A stretch of DNA of 45,501 nucleotides, from NCBI GenBank assembly GCA_964433495.1, contig CAYSRC010000015.1:1-45501 (forward strand), in the 5' to 3' direction. The stretch comes from CAYSRC01 sp964433495. GTDB taxonomy: Bacteria; Bacillota; Clostridia; Oscillospirales; Ruminococcaceae. Every line of letters starts with the position of its first letter. Positions within the stretch are counted from its first letter, which is position 1. Shown piece by piece: positions 37,175 through 44,607 of the stretch. The position numbers were made by a program, and so were the translations under genes. The notes under the pieces are model-generated. The model was not told the origin of the DNA, did no database searches, and saw only the letters and a list, made by a program, of their open reading frames with translations.

Positions 37175-38097
37175 ACCGCCCTGTCGAGATCCTGCTTGCG
37201 ACCTGCAACAGCGAGCGGTTTTTGGGCGAGCTGCTCGACTCGCTGCTGCGGCAGAGCTTCGCCGATTTTGCGCTCACCGTGCGGGACGACGGCTCGAGCG
37301 ACGGAACCGTCGGCATAATCGAGGGCTGCGGCGACAGAAGGGTTCGCTTGCTGCCCGACAGAACGCCGAGCGGCAGCGCGCGCGCAAACTTCTTTAAGCT
37401 TCTGTTGCAGTCGGACGCCGACTACGTCATGTTCGCCGACGCCGACGACGTCTGGCTTGAGGACAAGGTCGAGGTGACGCTCGAGCGCATGAAGCGCGCC
37501 GAAGAGCGCGTCGGCCGCGGCACGCCGGTGCTGGTGCACGGCGACCTCATCGTCGCAAACGAGGATCTGAGCGTGCGCGCGCCCTCGCTGTTCCGCTACG
37601 AGGGGCTGTCGCCCGAGCGCAGAACCCTCAAAAACATGCTGTGCCAAAACAATGTCACCGGCTGCACCGTGATGATAAACAGGGCCCTGCGCGACCTCGT
37701 GCAAAAGGAGCCCCGCCACACCCTCATGCACGACTGGTGGCTCGCCCTCATCGCGGCCGCCTTCGGCGTCATCGAGGTCATCGACCGCCCGCTGATGTAC
37801 TACCGGCAGCACGGCGGCAACCAGGTCGGCGCCTACAACGCGTCCGACCCCGCGGCGGCGCTCAAAAAGCTCGCCGACACCGGCCGCGTGCGCGGGATTT
37901 ACCGCGAGATGTTTTTGCAGGCGGGCTGCTTTGCGGACACCTTCCGAGACAGACTCTCGCCGGACGACCTCGCCCTGTGCCGCGAATACGCCGCGCTCGG
38001 CGGCAAGGGCAAGGCGGGGCGCATCGCGTCGGTCGTCAAAAACGGCTTTTACAAAAACACCCTCGTGCGCAACCTCGGGCAGTTCATCAAGATATGA
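37171..38097 (+). CDS. Family 2 glycosyltransferase (rhamnosyltransferase-like)
   Basis: A 308-residue GT-A fold enzyme. EILLATCNSERFLGELLDSLL begins the nucleotide-sugar-binding fold, here split as EILLATCNSERF and LGELLDSLLRQ. The motifs RDDGSSDGT, FADADDVWL (the DxD metal site) and HDWWLALIAAAFG follow. These are typical of GT2 enzymes that add rhamnose or similar sugars to cell-surface polysaccharide. The start is GTG 37171, overlapping the previous gene. No other polysaccharide genes are adjacent, so the glycan is unknown. Confidence 0.9.
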   Translation: MNRPVEILLATCNSERFLGELLDSLLRQSFADFALTVRDDGSSDGTVGIIEGCGDRRVRLLPDRTPSGSARANFFKLLLQSDADYVMFADADDVWLEDKVEVTLERMKRAEERVGRGTPVLVHGDLIVANEDLSVRAPSLFRYEGLSPERRTLKNMLCQNNVTGCTVMINRALRDLVQKEPRHTLMHDWWLALIAAAFGVIEVIDRPLMYYRQHGGNQVGAYNASDPAAALKKLADTGRVRGIYREMFLQAGCFADTFRDRLSPDDLALCREYAALGGKGKAGRIASVVKNGFYKNTLVRNLGQFIKI

Positions 38098-38195
38098 CCG
38101 CAAGTGCGGCACGCCCGCCTCAAAGCTCAAGCGGGAATTCGGGCCGTTCGGATTTGTATATTGATTTTGCCGCCGCTCGGATGATGAACGGCTGT

Positions 38196-38394
38196 ACAAT
38201 CCCCCCGCTGCGGCATACGCCGCGCCCCTTTACACAGGGCGGGCTCGTGCTCGATGCGGACTTCGGGATGTATGCCCTTGCCCCTGCGGCTGCCCTGCCG
38301 AACGGTCGGGCCGTCGTTCCGATTGAGCTTACTCACGCGGCCGCCCCCGCGGGAAAAAGCGGGGCGTGCCGGCGAAGCCGGCCGAGGGATTGTC
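38196..38394. repeat. Dispersed two-armed palindromic element, copy d
   Basis: Arms in the opposite order to copy b: 38196-38240 has ACAATCCCCCCGC, a hairpin (GCGGCATACGCCGC) and CCCTTTACACAGGG; 38358-38394 has GCGGGGCG, hairpin GCCGGCGAAGCCGGC and CGAGGGATTGTC. It fills part of the 522-bp gap before rnfC. TTCCGATTGAGCT near 38319 also occurs near 19824. Confidence 0.75.
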
Positions 38395-38619
38395 AAACGG
38401 TCGGGCTTGACTCGAGATCCCGCATCGGCAAACTGCCCGGAACGGCCGGAATTTGTCAGTTAACGGCTTAATATAACCGAATGTACAGCCGCAACCCCTC
38501 GCTGTCCGCGCGGACGGCGGGGAGAGCGCTGCGGCGGTATCCCGCCGCAGGGGGACTGCGGTCCTTCATTAAACAAAAATACTGCCTTTACACGGCTTGC
38601 GGGGAGGTTTTGCAACAAC

Positions 38620-39927
38620 TTGAGCGAGTACATTAAGACAGGGCGGATAAAGGGGATCCACATCCCCCACCGCAAAAATACAAAGGACTGCGAGACGAGG
38701 GAGCTTATCAGTCCCCCGTTCGTCGTGCTCCCCATGTCGCAGCACATCGGCGCGCCCGCCGCGCCCTGCGTGCAAAAGGGTGAGCGGGTGTTTGTCGGCA
38801 CGACGGTCGGCAGGGGCAGCGGCTTTGTCAGCGCGGACGTGCACGCGTCGGTGAGCGGCACGGTGCGCGGCGTCGTCCCGTTTTTGATGCCGAACGGCGT
38901 CAAAAGCGAGGCGGTGGTAATCGACAGCGACGGCGAGTTCACGCCCGACCCGGCCCTGCGCGCGCCCGAGGTCGACGACCGCGAGGGGCTCGTGGCGGCG
39001 GTTGCCCGCTCGGGCATCGTGGGTCTCGGCGGCGCGGGGTTCCCGACACACGTCAAGCTGTCGCCCCCGAAGGATCGCGAGATCGACACCCTCGTCATCA
39101 ACGCGGCCGAGTGCGAGCCCTACATCACAAGCGACTTTCGCGGCATCGTCGAGGACCCCGAGAGCATCGTCGAGGGGGTCGCGCTCGTAAAGCGGCTGCT
39201 CGGTATCCCGCGAGCCGTCATCGCCGTAGAGGACAACAAGCCCGAGGCCGCCGACATCCTGCGCCCGCTGTGCGGCCCTAAGGACATCGAGATCATGCTG
39301 CTGCCCGCAAGCTACCCGCAGGGCGCCGAAAAGGTGCTCATCGCGAACGTGACGGGCAGGGCGGTGCCCGCGGGCAAGCTGCCCGCCGACGCGGGGGTGA
39401 TCGTGCTCAACGTCGGCACCGTCGCCCACGTGTACAAATACGTCAAAACGGGGATGCCCCTCGTCAGCAAGCGCATCACGGTGGACGGCGACGCGATAGC
39501 GGGGCCCTGCAACGTGATGGTGCCGGTCGGCGCCCCGGTGAGCTTTTTGATCGAGCGGTGCGGCGGGTACAAAACACCCCCCAAAAAGCTCATCATGGGC
39601 GGGCCGATGATGGGCGTCGCGCTCTACTCGGACGACTATCCCGTGCAGAAGAACACCAACGCCATCCTCGCGCTCTCCGACATCGAGCTGACAGGGACAA
39701 ACCCCTGCATACGCTGCGGGCGGTGCGTCGACGCGTGCACGGTGCGCCTGTCCCCGGTCGAGATCCAGACGGCGTATGAGGCGGGCGACCTTGAGGCCGC
39801 GAACGCGATGTCGGTGATGAGCTGCGTCGAGTGCGGCTGCTGCACCTACGCGTGCCCCGCGCGACGGCCGATCACCCAGATCATGCGGCTTGCAAAGCTC
39901 GGCATAAGAAAGGCGGGAATCAAATGA
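38620..39927 (+). CDS. rnfC: Rnf complex subunit C
   Basis: Peripheral NADH/FMN- and Fe-S-binding subunit of the Rnf ferredoxin:NAD+ oxidoreductase, which couples electron flow to Na+ or H+ pumping. The 435 residues include the HIPHRKNTKDCETRE start, the NADH/FMN-binding Gly motif (GLGGAGFPTHVKLSP), AECEPYITSDFR, and two [4Fe-4S] motifs near the end (CIRCGRCVDAC and CVECGCCTYAC). The start is TTG 38620, with GGGGAGG 12 bases upstream, a rather long spacing. It is the first gene of the rnfCDGEAB operon. Confidence 0.97.
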   Translation: MSEYIKTGRIKGIHIPHRKNTKDCETRELISPPFVVLPMSQHIGAPAAPCVQKGERVFVGTTVGRGSGFVSADVHASVSGTVRGVVPFLMPNGVKSEAVVIDSDGEFTPDPALRAPEVDDREGLVAAVARSGIVGLGGAGFPTHVKLSPPKDREIDTLVINAAECEPYITSDFRGIVEDPESIVEGVALVKRLLGIPRAVIAVEDNKPEAADILRPLCGPKDIEIMLLPASYPQGAEKVLIANVTGRAVPAGKLPADAGVIVLNVGTVAHVYKYVKTGMPLVSKRITVDGDAIAGPCNVMVPVGAPVSFLIERCGGYKTPPKKLIMGGPMMGVALYSDDYPVQKNTNAILALSDIELTGTNPCIRCGRCVDACTVRLSPVEIQTAYEAGDLEAANAMSVMSCVECGCCTYACPARRPITQIMRLAKLGIRKAGIK

Positions 39928-40853
39928 CAAACGAGCTGTACGTCACCTCCTCGCCGCACATCCACTCGCCCAAAAGCACGCGGGCCATCATGCTCGACGT
40001 GCTCATCGCGCTGATGCCTGCGGCGATCGCATCGGTCGTGCTGTTCGGCGCGCGCGCGGCGGTGCTCGAGGTTTTCTGCGTCGCGCTGTGTGTGGGGCTC
40101 GAGGCGCTGTGGTGCCGTCTGCGGCACATCCCCTCCACGGCGGGCGACCTGTCGGCGGCGGTAAGCGGGCTTCTGCTCGCGTTCAACCTGCCCGCGGGGC
40201 TGCCCGTGTGGCAGGCAGCGCTCGGGTGCGTCGTCGCGATAATCGTTGTCAAGATGCTGTTCGGCGGCATCGGGCGCAACTTTGTCAACCCCGCGCTCGC
40301 GGGGCGGGTGGTCATGGCGGTGTCGTTCGCGGGCGCCATGACCGAGTACGCCTACCCCGCGGCGGCCGAGGGGCTCGTCGCCTCGGCGACGCCGCTGCGC
40401 ATAATCGAGGGGGGCGGCTCGGTCGACCCGCTCACCCTCTTTTTAGGGGTGCACGGCGGCGTGCTGGGCGAGGTCAGCTGCGCGGCGCTGCTCGCGGGCG
40501 GGATATATCTCGCGGTGCGCGGCGTTATCAAGCCGATCACCCCGCTTGTGTTCATCCTCAGCGAGACGCTCTTTGCGGCGCTGTTCGGCTGCGCGCACCC
40601 GATCGAGGCGGCGCTGTCGGGCGGGCTGTTTCTCGGCGCGATATTCATGGCGACCGACTACACCACGACGCCCTTTACCAACCTCGGCAAGGCGGTGTTC
40701 GGCCTCGGCTGCGGGCTGATAACCGCGCTGATAAGGACCTTTGCCAACTCGACCGAGGGGGTCTCCTACGCGATTCTTCTGATGAACCTCGTCGTGCCGT
40801 ACATCAACGATCTGTGCCGCAGGCGTCCGTTCGGAAAGGAGGCGGGGAGATGA
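39924..40853 (+). CDS. rnfD: Rnf complex subunit D
   Basis: A 309-residue membrane subunit with about 8-10 helices. The flavin-attachment motif is present as SATPL (Thr near residue 154 as probable covalent FMN site). Further family blocks are GGIGRNFVNPALAGRVVM and the MATDYTTTPFTNLGK loop. It starts at an ATG overlapping the rnfC stop (ATGA, 39924-39927). Confidence 0.95.
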   Translation: MTNELYVTSSPHIHSPKSTRAIMLDVLIALMPAAIASVVLFGARAAVLEVFCVALCVGLEALWCRLRHIPSTAGDLSAAVSGLLLAFNLPAGLPVWQAALGCVVAIIVVKMLFGGIGRNFVNPALAGRVVMAVSFAGAMTEYAYPAAAEGLVASATPLRIIEGGGSVDPLTLFLGVHGGVLGEVSCAALLAGGIYLAVRGVIKPITPLVFILSETLFAALFGCAHPIEAALSGGLFLGAIFMATDYTTTPFTNLGKAVFGLGCGLITALIRTFANSTEGVSYAILLMNLVVPYINDLCRRRPFGKEAGR

Positions 40854-41374
40854 AGGGCAGGCTGTCCGAATATATCAAGCCCCCCCTCGTGCTGACGCTG
40901 CTGTGCGTCGTCTCGGCGGCGGCGCTGGGCCTTGTCAACGGGGCGACCGCGCCCGTCATCGCCGAGCGGCGCGCCGCCGAGGCGCTGGCCGCAAGGCAGG
41001 CGTTCTTCCCCGACGCGGCCGACTTTATCGTGACCGAGTGCAGCCTTGACGGCGTCAGCGAGGTGTGCCGCGCCGACACGGGCGGCTATGTCATAACGGT
41101 CGAGACGGGCGGCTACAACGGGCCCGTCGCGGTCACCGTCGGCATATCGCAGGACGGCGAGGTCATCGGCGTCAGTGCCGACACCTCGGGCGAGACGGCA
41201 AACAAGGGCACCCTCGCGAGCGAGCCCGAATACACCTCGCTCTTTGTGGGTCTCACCGGCTCGGCGGACGGGGTCGAGGTGATCTCGGGCGCGACGATCT
41301 CGAGCAGGGCGGTGCGCAGCGGCGTCACCCTCGCGCTCGAGGCCTACCGAGCCGTAACGGAGGGACAAGGATGA
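40850..41374 (+). CDS. rnfG: Rnf complex subunit G
   Basis: A 174-residue subunit with one N-terminal membrane helix (about 12-32) and an extracytoplasmic domain. The covalent FMN motif is SGATISSRAV (Thr of SGAT). GGYNGPVAVTVGI is a conserved FMN-binding-domain block. Its ATG overlaps the rnfD stop by 4 bases, indicating coupled translation. Confidence 0.95.
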   Translation: MKGRLSEYIKPPLVLTLLCVVSAAALGLVNGATAPVIAERRAAEALAARQAFFPDAADFIVTECSLDGVSEVCRADTGGYVITVETGGYNGPVAVTVGISQDGEVIGVSADTSGETANKGTLASEPEYTSLFVGLTGSADGVEVISGATISSRAVRSGVTLALEAYRAVTEGQG

Positions 41375-42057
41375 AAAAGAGACTTTCCGTTCTCACGAAC
41401 GGTATAATCAAAGAAAACCCGGTGCTCGTGCTGGTGCTGGGCACCTGCCCGACCCTCGCGATGACCTCGTCGGTCATGAGCGGCGTGGGCATGGGCCTTG
41501 CCGCGACCTTTGTGCTGATGTGCTCGGGCGCGGCGGTCTCGGCGCTGCGAAAGGTCATCCCCGACAAGGTCAGGATACCCGCGTACATCACGCTGATCGC
41601 GAGCTTTGTCACGGTGGTCCAGCTCGCGGTCGAGGCGTTTTTGCCCGCCCTCTACGACGTGCTGGGGATATACCTTCCCCTCATCGTCGTCAACTGCATC
41701 ATTTTGGGCCGCGCCGAGATGTTCGCGTCCAAAAACACCGTGCTCGACTCGGTTTTGGACGGGCTCGGCATGGGGCTCGGCTTCACGCTGACGCTGTTTT
41801 TGATGGGCTCGGTGCGCGAGATTTTGGGCGCGGGCACCTGGTTCGGGCTGAGGGTCATCCCGAGCGGCTTCGCGATAGGCATCTTCACCGCGGCGCCCGG
41901 CGGCTTTTTCACCTTCGGCTGTCTCATCGCGCTGCTCGCCGCGATCAAAAACAGGCGCGGCGGACGCGCCGAGGCAGGCGGCAAAAGGCAGCAGCCCGAG
42001 GGCTGCCCCGGCGCCTGCGCGGGCTGCACCCTGTGCGGCGGGGAGGAGGAACAATGA
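41371..42057 (+). CDS. rnfE: Rnf complex subunit E with a Cys-rich C-terminal tail
   Basis: A 228-residue integral membrane subunit with six helices, homologous to RnfA. NPVLVLVLGTCPTLAMTSS holds the membrane Cys expected to bind an Fe-S cluster with RnfA, and IYLPLIVVNCIILGRAE carries the second half-motif. After the last helix there is an added tail with the cluster CPGACAGCTLCGG (residues ~211-223), beyond the usual family core. The gene overlaps rnfG and rnfA by 4 bases on each side. Confidence 0.94.
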   Translation: MKKRLSVLTNGIIKENPVLVLVLGTCPTLAMTSSVMSGVGMGLAATFVLMCSGAAVSALRKVIPDKVRIPAYITLIASFVTVVQLAVEAFLPALYDVLGIYLPLIVVNCIILGRAEMFASKNTVLDSVLDGLGMGLGFTLTLFLMGSVREILGAGTWFGLRVIPSGFAIGIFTAAPGGFFTFGCLIALLAAIKNRRGGRAEAGGKRQQPEGCPGACAGCTLCGGEEEQ

Positions 42058-42644
42058 AGCAGCTTTTGATTATTCTCTTCACGATGATTTTGACCGAGAA
42101 CTACGTGCTCGTCAAGTTTCTTGGCATCTGCCCGTTTCTCGGCGTCTCCAAAAAGCTCAGCTCGGCCGTGGGCATGAGCCTCGCCGTCGTCTTTGTCATG
42201 GTGATGTCGTCGGCGGCGACGTGGGTTATCGGCACATATGTGCTCGCGCCGCTCGGTCTCGGCTTTATGCAGACGATCGTCTTCATCCTCGTGATCGCGG
42301 CGCTCGTGCAGCTCGTTGAGTTCGCGCTCAAGCGCTATCTGCCCGCGCTGCACAGGACGCTCGGCATCTATCTGCCGCTCATAACGACCAACTGCGCGGT
42401 GCTGGGTGTGACGATCCTCAACTTCACCAAGAGCTATACCTTCGTCGAGTCGGTGGTCAACGGTCTCGGGGCGGGGCTCGGGTTCATGCTGGCTATGGTT
42501 CTGTTTGCGGGGGTGCGCAGGATGCTCGTGCGCGCAAAGCCCCCCAAGTGCTTTGAGGGCCTGCCGATAACGCTCGTGGCTGCGGCGATAACGTCTCTTA
42601 CCTTTTCGGGCTTTTCGGGCATCGTCGAAAACCTGTTCGCTTAA
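42054..42644 (+). CDS. rnfA: Rnf complex subunit A
   Basis: A 196-residue membrane protein with six helices, inverted in topology relative to RnfE. ENYVLVKFLGICPFLGVS and IYLPLITTNCAVLGV carry the Cys residues that coordinate the intramembrane [2Fe-2S] cluster between RnfA and RnfE. ATG 42054 overlaps the rnfE stop. Confidence 0.96.
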   Translation: MKQLLIILFTMILTENYVLVKFLGICPFLGVSKKLSSAVGMSLAVVFVMVMSSAATWVIGTYVLAPLGLGFMQTIVFILVIAALVQLVEFALKRYLPALHRTLGIYLPLITTNCAVLGVTILNFTKSYTFVESVVNGLGAGLGFMLAMVLFAGVRRMLVRAKPPKCFEGLPITLVAAAITSLTFSGFSGIVENLFA

Positions 42645-42662
42645 AGGGGGTCGGGCGCGTTT

Positions 42663-43457
42663 ATGAACAGTGTGATATACTGCGTGCTGGTGCTCGGCGG
42701 GATAGGTCTTGTCGCGGCGGTCGTGCTTGTCGTCGCCTCAAAGATCATGTACGTGCCGAGCGACGAGAGGGCGGGCCTCATCGCCGAGGCCCTGCCCGGG
42801 GCAAACTGCGGCGCGTGCGGGTACGCGGGCTGCGCCGACTACGCCGCGGCGGTCTCGTCGGGCGGCGCCGCGCCCAACCTGTGCGTGCCGGGCGGCTCAG
42901 AGGCCGCGAAAAGGATAGGCGAGATCCTCGGCGAGGAGGTCGAGACCGCCGAGCGCCGGGTGGCCGTCGTCGCCTGTAGGGGAAGCTATGACAGCACGCG
43001 CGACAAATACATCTACAACGGCGTACAGTCGTGCGCCGCGTGCGCGATGCTGCACTCGGGCCGCGGTGACTGCGCCTACGGCTGCGTCGGCTACGGCGAC
43101 TGCGCCGCCGTCTGCCCGTTCGGCGCGATAAAGGTCAACAACGGCGTCGCCGAGGTCGACTACTCGCTGTGCACCGGCTGCGGCAGGTGCGTCGAGACCT
43201 GCCTTAAAAAGATCATCAAGCTCGTCCCCTACGGCCGCACGCCGCTGGTGCTGTGCTCCAACCACGACAGGGCGTCCGAGACCCGCAAGGTGTGCGTAAG
43301 CGGCTGTCTCGGGTGCCGCAGATGTGAAAAAGCCTGCCCCGCGGGCGCGATAACCGTCGACGACAACTGCGCCGCCGTCGACTTTTCAAAGTGCATCGGC
43401 TGCGGAAAGTGCGTCGAGGTGTGCCCCGTGCACGCCCCGGGCGGCAGACAGGTCTGA
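42663..43457 (+). CDS. rnfB: Rnf complex subunit B (ferredoxin-type)
   Basis: A 264-residue subunit that accepts electrons from reduced ferredoxin. One N-terminal membrane helix (about 5-27) precedes the Fe-S domain (GANCGACGYAGCADYA, then a third and fourth Cys). Several [4Fe-4S] ferredoxin motifs then follow (CVGYGDCAAVCPFGAI, CTGCGRCVETC, CLGCRRCEKACPAGAI, CIGCGKCVEVCPVHA). It is the last gene of the operon, with an 18-base gap from rnfA and a strong terminator after it. Confidence 0.97.
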   Translation: MNSVIYCVLVLGGIGLVAAVVLVVASKIMYVPSDERAGLIAEALPGANCGACGYAGCADYAAAVSSGGAAPNLCVPGGSEAAKRIGEILGEEVETAERRVAVVACRGSYDSTRDKYIYNGVQSCAACAMLHSGRGDCAYGCVGYGDCAAVCPFGAIKVNNGVAEVDYSLCTGCGRCVETCLKKIIKLVPYGRTPLVLCSNHDRASETRKVCVSGCLGCRRCEKACPAGAITVDDNCAAVDFSKCIGCGKCVEVCPVHAPGGRQV

Positions 43458-43474
43458 GATATTTCAGCGCGCAA

Positions 43475-43509
43475 AAAAAGCGCCCGGCGGCATGCGCCGG
43501 GCGCTTTTT
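43475..43509 (+). terminator. rnf operon terminator
   Basis: A perfect 10-bp GC stem (GCGCCCGGCG with CGCCGGGCGC, 5-base loop) flanked by A5 and T5, starting 18 bases after rnfB. The flanks let it also end the converging lipoprotein transcript. Confidence 0.95.
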
Positions 43510-43571
43510 GCAGGTGTGTATGTTCGACGGGAAAAGCAGGGATAGGAAACCCTTCTTTTTTGCGGCGTCAA

Positions 43572-43775
43572 TCAGCCGAACAGCTCGCCGAGACTGTTCA
43601 GAGCGTCGAGGCCCTTTTTGCAGTCGTCGCAGACCCAGCCCTTTTCACCCATGAACTCGACCTCGGTGCATTTCTTGGTCTGTCCGCAGATCTCGCACTC
43701 GGTCGTCTTGCCGCACGCGGCAAACATCGACACCAGCACCAAAACCAGCGCCAAAACAACAAACAGCTTTTTCAT
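43572..43775 (-). CDS. Small lipoprotein with paired CxxC motifs
   Basis: A 67-residue protein: lipoprotein signal (MKKLFVVLALVLVLVSMFAA then Cys21), then CEIC, one further Cys and CDDC, which look like a minimal zinc ribbon. After lipid attachment it would sit on the outer face of the membrane. A strong ribosome site (GGAGG) and a near-consensus promoter at 43810-43838 support it as a real gene. It converges on the rnf operon, sharing the terminator region. Function unknown; metal binding is inferred from the Cys pattern. Confidence 0.8.
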   Translation of the reverse strand: MKKLFVVLALVLVLVSMFAACGKTTECEICGQTKKCTEVEFMGEKGWVCDDCKKGLDALNSLGELFG

Positions 43776-43809
43776 CTCAGTACCTCCTCAAAATTATTGT
43801 ACCACCTTT

Positions 43810-43838
43810 ATTTTAGACTGACTTGCGGGGCCTGTCAA
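43810..43838 (-). promoter_or_regulatory. Promoter of the small lipoprotein
   Basis: On the minus strand, TTGACA (43838-43833), 17-base spacer and TAAAAT (43815-43810), with a leader of about 30 bases to the ATG. Confidence 0.8.
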
Positions 43839-43950
43839 GTGCGCGGCCCTTCACGGCGCATGGAAGGTGACGCCCCTACCCTTAAGCCTCCCCTGCCGAA
43901 CGGTCGGCCGGTCGGGCTGCCGGGCTGCCGGGCTTAATCGGAACGATAGC

Positions 43951-44096
43951 CCGGCACTCCGTGCGATAGATGCGCGTCGTAATCGGAACGATAGCCCGGA
44001 AGGCGCATAATACTGCGTCGCATGTCAAACGTCCGTTCCGCTTACGTTTGACCGCTCCGCGCGGCAGATGCGCATCGCAATCGGAACGGCGTTCGG
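43951..44096. repeat. Dispersed TCAAAC...GTTTGACC...ATGCGC repeat, copy 2 with partial extra copy
   Basis: 44021-44096 matches 29111-29186. Just before it, 43951-43999 repeats the right half (CTCCGTGCGATAGATGCGCG, then TAATCGGAACGATAGCCCGG), so the element is partly duplicated here. Confidence 0.65.
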
Positions 44097-44121
44097 TACA
44101 ACTCACGGGTATTTGTGAGCC

Positions 44122-44262
44122 GTGTGCAAGGGGAGGTGTCGGGCTATGCCCGACGGAGGGGTTGTCAAGGGTCTGCCCCGGGGACCGAGCTTTCCTAAGC
44201 TTCTGCTCTCGGCTCATCAATCCCCCCCGCCGCTTCGCTGCCTCCCCCCTTTTTTCACACGC
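44122..44262. repeat. Dispersed two-armed palindromic element, copy e
   Basis: The left arm 44122-44166 has GTGTGCAAGGGGAGGTGTC, hairpin GGGCTATGCCC and GACGGAGGGGTTGTC. The right arm 44217-44262 has TCAATCCCCCCCGCCGCTTC and CTCCCCCC with CACACGCC. Same orientation as copy b. Confidence 0.8.
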
Positions 44263-44349
44263 CTCCCATGCTCCCGAGCGGTAGGCAGGTGCTGGGGCCG
44301 CCAAAGAACTTCGCGCCCGGCTGTACAGGCCCCTCCTCGCCCGGCGGAC

Positions 44350-44381
44350 AAAAAACGCCCCGCGACGATTGTCGCGGGGCG
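44350..44381 (-). terminator. Terminator downstream of the amidotransferase gene
   Basis: A perfect 11-bp stem (CGCCCCGCGAC with GTCGCGGGGCG, 4-base loop) followed by T6 on the minus strand. It is 226 bases beyond the stop at 44608, the likely end of that transcript. Confidence 0.85.
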
Positions 44382-44607
44382 GGCCGGCGTCTTTGTCTGT
44401 GCGAACGCGCCGCACAGGGGTAGAAATACATTGTCAGCCGCCCTTACAGGCCGGCTTTGTCTGTGCACACCCCGCGCAAAGGGCGGGCGCGCAGGCAAAG
44501 CTGCGGCGTTGAAAACGGGGACGCTGTGTCGAAAATCTCGACGCCTTTGCAGGGCTTCCGACACGGCGCCGACGGCGCGGGGCCTCCCGTCCGTTCGGAT
44601 ACAAAAA

